In this document: positions 8,726 to 16,174 of the stretch, one piece after another | Layout of the letters: the number at the start of each line of letters is the position of its first letter | Numbering within the stretch: position 1 is the stretch's first letter | Origin: Croceicoccus sp. | Lineage (GTDB): Bacteria > Pseudomonadota > Alphaproteobacteria > Sphingomonadales > Sphingomonadaceae | Assembly (NCBI GenBank): GCA_002694745.1 | Contig: NZMY01000045.1 | Location: 1-64,000, forward strand | Direction: 5' to 3' | Length of the DNA stretch: 64,000 bases | Notes under the pieces: generated by a model | The model's input: the letters and a program-made list of their open reading frames with translations, nothing else | What the model was told of the DNA's origin: nothing | Database searches by the model: none | Made by a program: the position numbers and the translations under genes

Positions 8726-9375
8726 GCTGCATTCTCCTGCTTGGCGGCTCTTGTCTGGGCCTTGGTGCGGGCAGATGTTGCGATCTCGCCGGTTTCCATC
8801 AGCATCTTGAAACGCTTGAGGTCGTGGCGGGCCTGTATCTCCGGTTCGCGGAGGAATGCCTTCGCGACGGCCTTGCCCAAGGCTCCGGCTGGCGGCTTGT
8901 AGCCGATGGTCAATCCGACGCGCGTACCGCGATCGCCGGGGGCATCTTCGAAAGTCACCTTGCCTTCAGTCTCGACGTCCGAACCGTCCAGAGACCGCCA
9001 TGCGATCATCCGGCCTTCGTCTTCGCTTTCGATGGTCGTCCTGACCGCAACGCTGCGTCCGGCGGGGCCCTTGATGTGCCAGGTGGCGCGACCGGTGGCG
9101 GCGTCCTCGACCTCGACCTTTTCAAGGTTTTCCATGAACCGCGCCAGATTGCCGAAATCGCGCCAGAACCGGAACAGTTCGTCGCGCGGCTTGCGGATCG
9201 TGACGGACCGCCCGACCAGATCATATTCGCCGTCGCGTTGCCGCAGGGCGAAATCCGGCGCGTCATCGGGCGATCGGCCTTGTTTCCTCTTTGCCTGGAT
9301 GGCCCCCAGGGCCACGCCGCCCAGCGCGATCCCGACGGCGAGTGCGGCCGGTCCGGTTCTTGTCTGTCTGCTCAT
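8722..9375 (-). CDS. SRPBCC-family membrane-anchored protein (cyclase/dehydrase type)
   Basis: A 217-residue protein with one N-terminal hydrophobic segment (AALAVGIALGGVALGAI, about residues 9-25), then an SRPBCC (START-like) fold domain. Visible family blocks are VGRSVTIRKPRDELFRFWRD and FMENLEKVEVED, typical of the polyketide-cyclase/dehydrase group often found in multigene stress operons. The start at 9375 is preferred over an ATG 15 bases upstream because GGAG lies six bases before it. It is the first gene of the coupled operon with the alcohol dehydrogenase and SDR. A hydrophobic ligand is expected from the fold; none can be named. Confidence 0.8.
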   Translation of the reverse strand: MSRQTRTGPAALAVGIALGGVALGAIQAKRKQGRSPDDAPDFALRQRDGEYDLVGRSVTIRKPRDELFRFWRDFGNLARFMENLEKVEVEDAATGRATWHIKGPAGRSVAVRTTIESEDEGRMIAWRSLDGSDVETEGKVTFEDAPGDRGTRVGLTIGYKPPAGALGKAVAKAFLREPEIQARHDLKRFKMLMETGEIATSARTKAQTRAAKQENAA

Positions 9376-9464
9376 TGCAATCTCCATCAATAAAGATGGA
9401 AGGGGTCGGCGGCGCTAAGGTTCCGCCGAACCGCCGCCTATGCGGCAGGGCGCGGCAGGCTGGC

Positions 9465-9494
9465 CGCCAACCGTGGGCCCGCCAACCGTGGGCC
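9465..9494. repeat. Perfect tandem duplication of a 15-base unit
   Basis: CGCCAACCGTGGGCC occurs twice head to tail (9465-9479 and 9480-9494) in the gap between the metallophosphoesterase stop and the SRPBCC operon. It lies directly against the phosphoesterase stop at 9497, and its function is unknown. Confidence 0.7.
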
Positions 9495-9496
9495 TG

Positions 9497-10231
9497 TCAG
9501 ACAAGCCCGGTGCGCAGTGCCCGCGCCCAATCGGGCCTTCCGTTCACCTCAGCCTTGCGGGCCGCGCGATCCCAGTCATAGTCGACATGGTGGAAAACGG
9601 CCTCCCACCGACCGGATTCATCCGAGACGATGGCATAGCGGGCATGCGGCGATCCGTTTTCGATCGCGTGGGGAAACGGCTGGCTATCCTCAAAGGCAGG
9701 CAGGCCGACACTGCCCGGATTGACGATCAGCCGCCCGTCATCCAGCCGAAAACTGCGCGCGACATGGGTGTGGCCGCACAGGATCAACGCGGCATCGGCG
9801 TTGGCAGCGCGCAACGCGACCTCATCGGCGCTGGCGGCCCGGACGCCCTGTGCCGTCACGGTTTCCATGAAATAGAGCAAATCGCTGCCGGGCGTGCCAT
9901 GGACCAGCAGCACATCATCGGTCAGCCGCATGGTCGCGGGAAGGCCGGCGAGCCAGTCCAGATCATCGGCCCTCAGGACATGGCGCGCATGGCGATCCGA
10001 CAGGCCCATGCCGCCCATATCGGGTTCCAGCACCTGCCGTTCGTGATTGCCGCGGATCGTCGGCAGGTCGAGCGGCATCAGCCGGTCCGCGGTCTCGGCA
10101 GGCCATAACGGGCCCGAGCAGATGTCGCCCAGATTGACCACAAGCTCTGGCGACTGCCCGGCCACATGATCGAGCACGGCATCGAGCGCGGCGATATTGC
10201 CATGGATATCCGAAAGAACGGCGATCCTCAT
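9497..10231 (-). CDS. Metallophosphoesterase (YfcE/MJ0936-like)
   Basis: A 244-residue cytoplasmic calcineurin-like phosphoesterase with all metal-binding blocks in order: LSDIHGN (residues ~5-11), VVNLGDICSG, IRGNHE, LLVHGTPG and CGHTHV. These coordinate two metal ions for phosphodiester or phosphomonoester cleavage. The start is MRIAVLSDIHGN at 10231, preceded by AAAGGAA; upstream codons in the same frame are unrelated sequence. The GNAT gene ends 35 bases upstream on the same strand, so the two may be cotranscribed. The substrate is not predictable. Confidence 0.88.
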   Translation of the reverse strand: MRIAVLSDIHGNIAALDAVLDHVAGQSPELVVNLGDICSGPLWPAETADRLMPLDLPTIRGNHERQVLEPDMGGMGLSDRHARHVLRADDLDWLAGLPATMRLTDDVLLVHGTPGSDLLYFMETVTAQGVRAASADEVALRAANADAALILCGHTHVARSFRLDDGRLIVNPGSVGLPAFEDSQPFPHAIENGSPHARYAIVSDESGRWEAVFHHVDYDWDRAARKAEVNGRPDWARALRTGLV

Positions 10232-10265
10232 GGCTGCGGGTTCCTTTCCGCCTGCTTTCCCATGC

Positions 10266-10676
10266 TCAGCAGGAACGCGGGTAGAGATAGGCGCGATCCG
10301 ATTTCGGTGCGCCGATGGAATCGTAGAATGAAACTGCATCGGGCGCGGAGACGAGCAGGAGCATGCATTCCTCACCCGCGTGGCGGCGCGTCTCTTCTAT
10401 CAGGCGCTTCCCGATGCCTCTGCCCTTGAAACGCGCGTCGACCGCCAGCTCCGACAGATAGGTCGCATAGGAAAAATCGGTGAGCGACCGGGCAATGCCG
10501 ACCAACTGCCGGTCGCTCTCCGCCCGCGCGGTGACGATCAGGTTCGCATTATCCAGCATTCGCTGCAGGCGTGCCGCATCCCCGGCCGGACGCCGGGCCG
10601 CAAGGCCGGAGCGTCCGAGCACCGAGGCGAATTCATCTGCCGACACCTGTTCGCATTGATAGGAGATCGTGGTCAT
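10266..10676 (-). CDS. GNAT-family N-acetyltransferase
   Basis: A 136-residue acetyl-CoA-dependent acyltransferase. The central strand LSELAVDARFKGRGIGKRLI contains the acetyl-CoA pyrophosphate loop (R/Q-x-x-G-x-G/A form: RFKGRGIGKRL). The C-terminal VSFYDSIGAPKSD is the usual GNAT end motif. The ATG at 10676 follows CGGGG at good spacing, better than the GTG two codons upstream. It lies just upstream of the metallophosphoesterase. The acetylated substrate is unknown. Confidence 0.85.
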   Translation of the reverse strand: MTTISYQCEQVSADEFASVLGRSGLAARRPAGDAARLQRMLDNANLIVTARAESDRQLVGIARSLTDFSYATYLSELAVDARFKGRGIGKRLIEETRRHAGEECMLLLVSAPDAVSFYDSIGAPKSDRAYLYPRSC

Positions 10677-10766
10677 TTGCACCCCGCAACATGGCTGGCC
10701 CCGCCCTCAAGCCCGGCGTTTGGCGCGACAATCGTTTCACCCCGTAGCGCGCGCTTGCCGCAGGTT

Positions 10767-12935
10767 TCAATCCTGCGGCTCGCTCCAGCGAAGGACCGTG
10801 CCGTCGCGCCGCGATGGCGAGGCGCCCGGCCAGTCGGCGGCATAGGGTTCGCCCGTTGCCGGATCGATCCCGAGATAGCGATGGGTCTTGAGCGACATCA
10901 GCATGAACTGTCCGCGCAGCATGTCCTGCCACTGGAACAGGCTGGCCTCGCTTTCGCGCTGGAATCGTACATCGGCTGGCATGCCTTCGCCAACGATCGT
11001 CACGAAATTGGCAGGGCCGGGCACGCCCAGCGCCTCGATCGCGACGCGGCCATGTCCGCGGTCGTGGATTTTGAAGTGCGCGTCCGCTCCGTCCGCCTCC
11101 GCGCTGCCAGCAGCGGCGACATGCAGCATGCCGTGCGGGTTGGCCCACAGCAGGCTTTCATCCGCCAGATTGGCGATGGTCACGGTTTGCGAGAGCGGAA
11201 TATTGCCCGACCTGTCGGCCAGCGGTTCGGTCACGGCGAAATCGTCGAAATGCGCGGCCCCGCCCGTTCGGCCTTCGCCATTGTAGGCAAAGAGCGCAAA
11301 GCGAACCCCCTGAAACGTCTTGAGCTGATAGGGCAGGCGCAGCGGCTCCCCGATGGATTGCCATCGTGTGCCGCCATCCGTGCTGAAAGAGAACTGCCCC
11401 AGTTCGCGGTCCAGATCGACATGGGTGCGCAGCCGGACCACCGGGCCGGGGAGGGTCGCAGTTTCGGTCCGGTCGCGCTGCTGGTCGTAGTGACGGATCT
11501 GCCAGCCATCGCCGCCGCGTTCGACCGACAATGTTCCATAGGGAATGTTGAGCAGCGCCAGACCGGCCCGGTCCCCCGCGCCCAGATCGCGCCCGTCCAC
11601 CGTCACCTCGGCGATGCTTTCGGGCGCGACCGCGCGCTGGGTCAGCGTGTTGCGTGCGCGCAGGAAATCGCTGGCGGGCAGCGCGGTCAGATGCAGCCTG
11701 CCGCCTTGCAGCGTCCAAGCCTTGTCGACCGGCAGGTGATTCCACTGCCAGATAGGCTGCAACGCGCTCTCCGCGAAATTATCGCTGCGCTGCCATGTCG
11801 GGCGCGGCGGATCGTCGTGGCCGGTGGCGGGCTTCAGCCAGCTTCGCGGGCTGCGGCCCAGATTGCCCGGCAGGCCGAAGAACGGCCAGCCATCCTTCCA
11901 CGTGACCGGCGAGAGATAGACCGTGCGCCCCATCGAACGCACATCCATCATGGAAAAGCCCCACCAGTCGCCGTTCGGCAATTCGACGATCCCGCCCTGA
12001 TGCAGCGGCGACGCGCCGAACCGGTCGGCGGGCGGCGGCGGCGTAAGTTCGACGGGATCGCCCGCCGCGGGCAGTTCGGTGCCGAGCCCGATATTGCCGA
12101 CGCCCCAGCCCAACGGCTCGCCCATGGTTTCGCGGGCCGAGATCTGGACCGTCTCCCACGGCCCATCCAGGCTGTCGGCGCGGATCGCCATCATGCGTCC
12201 CACCGGCGCGTAATTGGCGGTGATGATGTAATAGCGTCCGTCGATCTTGTAGAAATGATGCCCTTCGCCCAGCGCATTGCCGGCGGGCATGATGACGCGC
12301 TCGCTGCCTTCGATCACGCCCGACAGGTCGGGCTTGATTTCGACCAGCCGAACCTCGTCGTAATTATACACTGCCCACACGCGGCCATCGTCGTCGAACA
12401 GCACCGATACATCGTGCAGGTCGCCCTCGAACGGCGTGCGCGTCCATGGGCCGTCGGGGCTGGCGCTGCGAAAGACCTGCAGGCCGACGCCGTTCACATT
12501 GGCGAAGATATGGAACATGCCGTCATGGAAGCGCAGGCTGGGCGCCCAGATGCCCTGGCCATAGATGTCCTGCCCATCCTCAAGCCGCCAGTCGGGGCCA
12601 AGATCGAGCCGGTCGAACGCATAGGACCGCAGCGTCCAGTTCACCAAGTCGCGCGAATGCAGCACCGGCAGGCCCGGCATCATGTGCATGGTGGTGCCGG
12701 TCATGTAGTAATCGTCGCCGACCCGGATGATGTCGGGATCGGAAAACTCGTCATTGAAGATCGGGTTGGTGAAGGTCCCGTCGCCATTGTCCGCCGTCCA
12801 GCTTTCGGCGGCGGTAGGATGGGGCTGGGGTTCGGTCCCAGCGAAAGCGGGCCGACCCGCCAGCGCCAGCATGGCCCCGACGGCTGCGCTGCCGATCCGC
12901 AGCCGGAAATTGGCAATCGGGGACATGACGATCAT
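10767..12935 (-). CDS. Secreted glycoside hydrolase family 43 protein with C-terminal trefoil-like module
   Basis: A 722-residue exported enzyme of the GH43 beta-xylosidase/alpha-L-arabinofuranosidase family. A signal peptide covers about residues 1-30 (ends AGRPAFA). The five-bladed propeller follows, with the catalytic base in FSDPDIIRVGDDYYMTGT and the probable acid in ALGEGHHFYKIDGRYYI. Around residues 390-590 there is a beta-sandwich of the kind often attached to GH43. The last ~110 residues (MLHVAAAG, then HRYLGIDPATG) look like a beta-trefoil binding module. The ATG at 12935 overlaps the alpha-galactosidase stop (12932-12935). It closes a three-gene operon, probably acting on arabinose/galactose-containing plant or algal glycan. 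Exact linkage is not determinable. Confidence 0.85.
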   Translation of the reverse strand: MIVMSPIANFRLRIGSAAVGAMLALAGRPAFAGTEPQPHPTAAESWTADNGDGTFTNPIFNDEFSDPDIIRVGDDYYMTGTTMHMMPGLPVLHSRDLVNWTLRSYAFDRLDLGPDWRLEDGQDIYGQGIWAPSLRFHDGMFHIFANVNGVGLQVFRSASPDGPWTRTPFEGDLHDVSVLFDDDGRVWAVYNYDEVRLVEIKPDLSGVIEGSERVIMPAGNALGEGHHFYKIDGRYYIITANYAPVGRMMAIRADSLDGPWETVQISARETMGEPLGWGVGNIGLGTELPAAGDPVELTPPPPADRFGASPLHQGGIVELPNGDWWGFSMMDVRSMGRTVYLSPVTWKDGWPFFGLPGNLGRSPRSWLKPATGHDDPPRPTWQRSDNFAESALQPIWQWNHLPVDKAWTLQGGRLHLTALPASDFLRARNTLTQRAVAPESIAEVTVDGRDLGAGDRAGLALLNIPYGTLSVERGGDGWQIRHYDQQRDRTETATLPGPVVRLRTHVDLDRELGQFSFSTDGGTRWQSIGEPLRLPYQLKTFQGVRFALFAYNGEGRTGGAAHFDDFAVTEPLADRSGNIPLSQTVTIANLADESLLWANPHGMLHVAAAGSAEADGADAHFKIHDRGHGRVAIEALGVPGPANFVTIVGEGMPADVRFQRESEASLFQWQDMLRGQFMLMSLKTHRYLGIDPATGEPYAADWPGASPSRRDGTVLRWSEPQD

Positions 12936-14830
12936 GGCAGCAGCGCGGCGTCGCCCCAGGTGACGGGGACGGGGCGGGTGGCCTTGCCGTCGCCGCGCAC
13001 GACCAGCTCGACGATGGCCGCGCCGCCGGTATCGACCGACAGGGGTTTCGCCGGTTCGGCAAGGCCCATCCATTCGCTGGCGCCCAGCAGCTTTCCGTCG
13101 CCATAGACTTCGAACCGCACCCGGCTGCCGTCATCCGACCCGCTGTCGTCGCGCCCGACCATCGCGCTGAAGCGGCGGAATCCGTCGCCGCGCACTTCCA
13201 GCCGCGAATTGGCCAGCACGCCGATGCCGGTCAGGAACTCGCGGTCCGCGATGCGCAGCATCTGGCCATAGGGCGTTGAATCCGCCCGAGCGCCGCCCCA
13301 GCCGGTGTAGCGGGGCCGCTCTCCGTTGGAGCGGGTGTTCTGCCACGGCACGATGGCGCGGTGGATCATCGGATCAGGTTCGGGGAAGTCGATGCCTTCC
13401 TCGGCGACATTGATCCGCCCCGGCATCTCGGACAGATACATGCCGCCGGGCAGGGCGCGCGTGCCTGCCGCGCGGAACACGCGGGTCTCGTGCGGGGCCA
13501 GCGTGAATGCCTGCTCGCCGGTGAAACTGCTGGCCTCGCCGCTCCACAGATCGGTCAGGGCGACCTGGCCATCCGCTGCATATTTCAGGTGATCAGCGGT
13601 CAGCGTGACCGGCATCGGCGTGGCCGTGCGGTTGAACAGCGCCACCGCCTTGGTCCCGTCGGCCAGCATCTTGACGAAGAACTGCACATCCTCGGTATCA
13701 TAGGCGAGCACGGCCTGATTGCCCGCCGGATCCTGGTTCAGCGCGATCAGATCGCGATTGCCAAGGATCGCCAGCTGCTCGGGCGTCGCCTTGCGCAGGT
13801 CATAGCCGATGATCAGCGGCGCGTTCAGCATCGCCCACAGGCTGAAATGGCTGCGCGCCTCGGCCGGATGATCGCTGTCGAAATCGCCCGTGCCGACGAA
13901 CAGCATGTCGGGATCGTTCCAGTTGCCCGGCTGCGCATAGAGCGCACGGCGCGACGCGGAATCGAGATTGTGCAGCATGCGGCCCCAATAGGGCGCGATA
14001 TCCTCGCTGGTGCGCGAGATATTGCCGTATTCCTTGGCCCACGACCGCACGTTCGCGCTGCCCCATATGCACAGCGAATAGAGGAAATCGCCGTCCGGGT
14101 TGTGCCTGACCAGCGCCTGCCCGACCTGCGCGAACAGGTCCTTCACGGCAGGCACGTCGGTCTTCGCGATCGAATCGAAATCGATCAGCGGTGCCATCTC
14201 GCGATAGATGCCTTTCTGAACGTTCGGATTATCCGCGCCCATGCCGCGAATGCCGCAGCCGTCGACCTTGATATAGTCGAAGCCCCACTCGCCGAAATAC
14301 AGCGCGATGTCCTGATCAATATGATCGTAGAGGCCGACCTCGCGCTCTGCCAATGTACCCGCGGGATTGTTGGCGTTGCCGTGGCCAAAGGTCTGGCCGC
14401 AGCTGTTGCGCCCGATGTCGGAATAGATCCCCGCCTTCAGCCCCATGGCATGCAGCCGGTCGGTCAGCGGTCGGAAGCTGGTGCGGTCACTGCCGGTGGC
14501 GGCGGACGGAAACGTCGCGGTGCGGATGACCATGCGCCCGGTGTCGGCATCGCGCTTAAGCCACCAGCCGTCGTCGATATTGATATAGCGATAGCCTGCA
14601 TCGGCCAGTCCGCTGTCGACGATGACCTGCGCGCTGGCGATGACCTTTTCCTCGTCCACGTCGTGGTAGAACGCGTTCCAGCTGTTCCAGCCCATCGGCG
14701 GCAGAGGCGCCTGCCCGCCCGAATAGGCACTCCACGCGCCGGTCGGGTCAAGCTCGTCCGCCGCGGCGGAAAGGGGCAGGGCGGCCAGGGCGCATACCGC
14801 GGCGATGGTGGGGAGGTGCAAGCGGATCAT
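12932..14830 (-). CDS. Secreted GH27 alpha-galactosidase / beta-L-arabinopyranosidase with NPCBM-like domain
   Basis: A 632-residue exported retaining glycosidase. The signal peptide ends near SAAADE (residue ~24). The GH27 barrel starts with PPMGWNSWNAF (45-55), then YINIDDGWW, KAGIYSDIG, and the nucleophile Asp190 in YIKVDGCG. The acid/base is probably Asp277 in ISRTSEDIAPYW, and NWNDPDML follows. A C-terminal beta domain precedes an NPCBM-like carbohydrate module (about 480-632). GH27 also contains beta-L-arabinopyranosidases, which cannot be excluded. It overlaps by ATGA with the esterase upstream and the GH43 gene downstream, so the three are coupled. Export plus the nearby TonB receptor suggest use of an external glycan. 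Confidence 0.9.
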   Translation of the reverse strand: MIRLHLPTIAAVCALAALPLSAAADELDPTGAWSAYSGGQAPLPPMGWNSWNAFYHDVDEEKVIASAQVIVDSGLADAGYRYINIDDGWWLKRDADTGRMVIRTATFPSAATGSDRTSFRPLTDRLHAMGLKAGIYSDIGRNSCGQTFGHGNANNPAGTLAEREVGLYDHIDQDIALYFGEWGFDYIKVDGCGIRGMGADNPNVQKGIYREMAPLIDFDSIAKTDVPAVKDLFAQVGQALVRHNPDGDFLYSLCIWGSANVRSWAKEYGNISRTSEDIAPYWGRMLHNLDSASRRALYAQPGNWNDPDMLFVGTGDFDSDHPAEARSHFSLWAMLNAPLIIGYDLRKATPEQLAILGNRDLIALNQDPAGNQAVLAYDTEDVQFFVKMLADGTKAVALFNRTATPMPVTLTADHLKYAADGQVALTDLWSGEASSFTGEQAFTLAPHETRVFRAAGTRALPGGMYLSEMPGRINVAEEGIDFPEPDPMIHRAIVPWQNTRSNGERPRYTGWGGARADSTPYGQMLRIADREFLTGIGVLANSRLEVRGDGFRRFSAMVGRDDSGSDDGSRVRFEVYGDGKLLGASEWMGLAEPAKPLSVDTGGAAIVELVVRGDGKATRPVPVTWGDAALLP

Positions 14831-15906
14831 TGTGCCGGTTCCTGAACGAGGGTCCGCCCGAAGAACGGCAGGACATGCTCCTGCATCCGAAAGCCGAGGC
14901 GGTTGGTGTGGTCGCCGTCATAGACGTCCAGCGTGTTGTCGATGCCTTGCGCCTGCAAGGCGCCGTGCAGCAGGCGTACGTCGTCCAGCAGGAAATCCTT
15001 GTCCCCCACGTCGATCGCGATGCCGCGATACGCCTTCACCGCATCGACATGCTGATCGAGGAAGGAAATCGGCGTATTCGCCGTCCACCGGGCGATGACG
15101 TCTTCCCGTTCCTTGCCCTGTGCATCGACCGGAAGATCCAGATAGAGCGGCGCCGCATCCGGATCGGGCGAAAAGGCGGCGGCCACGGCCAGGGCGCTGC
15201 GCAGATTGCCGGGCAGGCCCTGCGCAGCGGCGACGCTGGGCACGGCCTCGATCGTCTGGACATCCTGTGCGGTCAACCCGCGCGAACCCATCGGCGACTG
15301 GCAGCACGGCGCCATCAGATAGAGCGCGCCATATTTTTCGGCATGCTTGATCCCGATGCGGCTGGCCCCGTATCCGCCCATCGAATGGCCGACCAGCCCG
15401 CGGCTCTCGGGCCGGGCGATGGTGCGATAATTTCTGTCGACATAGTCGATCAGCTCGTCCGCGATAAAATGCTCGAAATCCCCGGTCGTGGGCGAGTCCG
15501 AGTAGAAGGAACCGTTATATTCGTTCCAGCTGTCCGGAAATACGAGGATCATCTCCGGCACGCCATTTGCGAAGGCACCCTCTGCCGTTTGCGGCATGTG
15601 CACTTCCTTCAGCCACTGTTCTGCCTTTACCCAGTATCCGTGCAGCGCATAGACGACAGGATAGCGCCGGTCCGGGTTCTGATCGTAACTCGGCGGAAGG
15701 ACGACATGGACGTCGCGCTCGGCACTCGTGCCCATCAGGTTGCCGTCGATCGCATCGGAATGCACCGTTATGCGATCGATCCGCACTTTCGCGGCACCTT
15801 CCACGACGGGTGGCTGCTCTGTCCCGACCTGCGCGCTGGCGGGCGCGGTCGTCATGGATGTAAGCGCAACGGCCAGGCAGGCTGACAATATGCTTCGGAA
15901 TGCCAT
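14827..15906 (-). CDS. Secreted alpha/beta-hydrolase esterase (CE1/esterase D type)
   Basis: A 359-residue exported serine esterase. A signal peptide covers ~1-26 (ends PASAQ). The fold begins DVHVVLPPSYD, then YPVVYALHGYW (oxyanion loop), and the nucleophile elbow GHSMGG with Ser175. The C-terminal GDHTNRLGF supplies the probable His. CE1-type enzymes remove acetyl or feruloyl groups from hemicellulose, which suits its place as first gene of an operon with GH27 and GH43 glycosidases. The start at 15906 is supported by GGAGGGGAA upstream; codons further up are unrelated. The last codons overlap the alpha-galactosidase start (14827-14830). Confidence 0.85.
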   Translation of the reverse strand: MAFRSILSACLAVALTSMTTAPASAQVGTEQPPVVEGAAKVRIDRITVHSDAIDGNLMGTSAERDVHVVLPPSYDQNPDRRYPVVYALHGYWVKAEQWLKEVHMPQTAEGAFANGVPEMILVFPDSWNEYNGSFYSDSPTTGDFEHFIADELIDYVDRNYRTIARPESRGLVGHSMGGYGASRIGIKHAEKYGALYLMAPCCQSPMGSRGLTAQDVQTIEAVPSVAAAQGLPGNLRSALAVAAAFSPDPDAAPLYLDLPVDAQGKEREDVIARWTANTPISFLDQHVDAVKAYRGIAIDVGDKDFLLDDVRLLHGALQAQGIDNTLDVYDGDHTNRLGFRMQEHVLPFFGRTLVQEPAQ

Positions 15907-16067
15907 TCGCGTCGTTTCCCCTCCAATGCAGCGCTGCAAAAGGGGGCGACGACGGTTTCGCGCCGCCATGCAACCTCTCCTCCACGACGCCGGTTCACCG
16001 GTTCTGCGGGACTTCAATACTCCGGCAAATTAAAAAGAAGCAAGGGGGTTGGCCGAGGGGGCGGCAA

Positions 16068-16112
16068 CGGACCTGCCGCCACGACGATTTATAAGGGATC
16101 ACGGCAGGTCCG
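16068..16112. repeat. 11-bp perfect inverted repeat with 23-base spacer between TonB receptor and esterase operon
   Basis: CGGACCTGCCG at 16068-16078 pairs exactly with CGGCAGGTCCG at 16102-16112. The spacer includes ATTTATAAGGG. It lies after the TonB receptor stop and upstream of the esterase start, all on the minus strand. It could end the receptor transcript (no T-run follows on that strand) or act as an operator or attenuator for the glycosidase operon. Confidence 0.6.
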
Positions 16113-16174
16113 CTGCTCCCCGCGCTCCCGTGCAGTGGTTGGGGGCGAAAAGCTGTCGATGACTGCAAGACCCT

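Noticed and set aside
10380-13106. A 908-codon open frame on the plus strand
   Set aside because: It is antisense to the clearly coding GH43 and GNAT genes. Its translation is Arg/Gln/His rich without any domain, a typical mirror frame of GC-rich coding DNA.
13361-14845. A 494-codon plus-strand frame
   Set aside because: Antisense to the GH27 gene, whose catalytic motifs are intact; no family features in the mirror frame.
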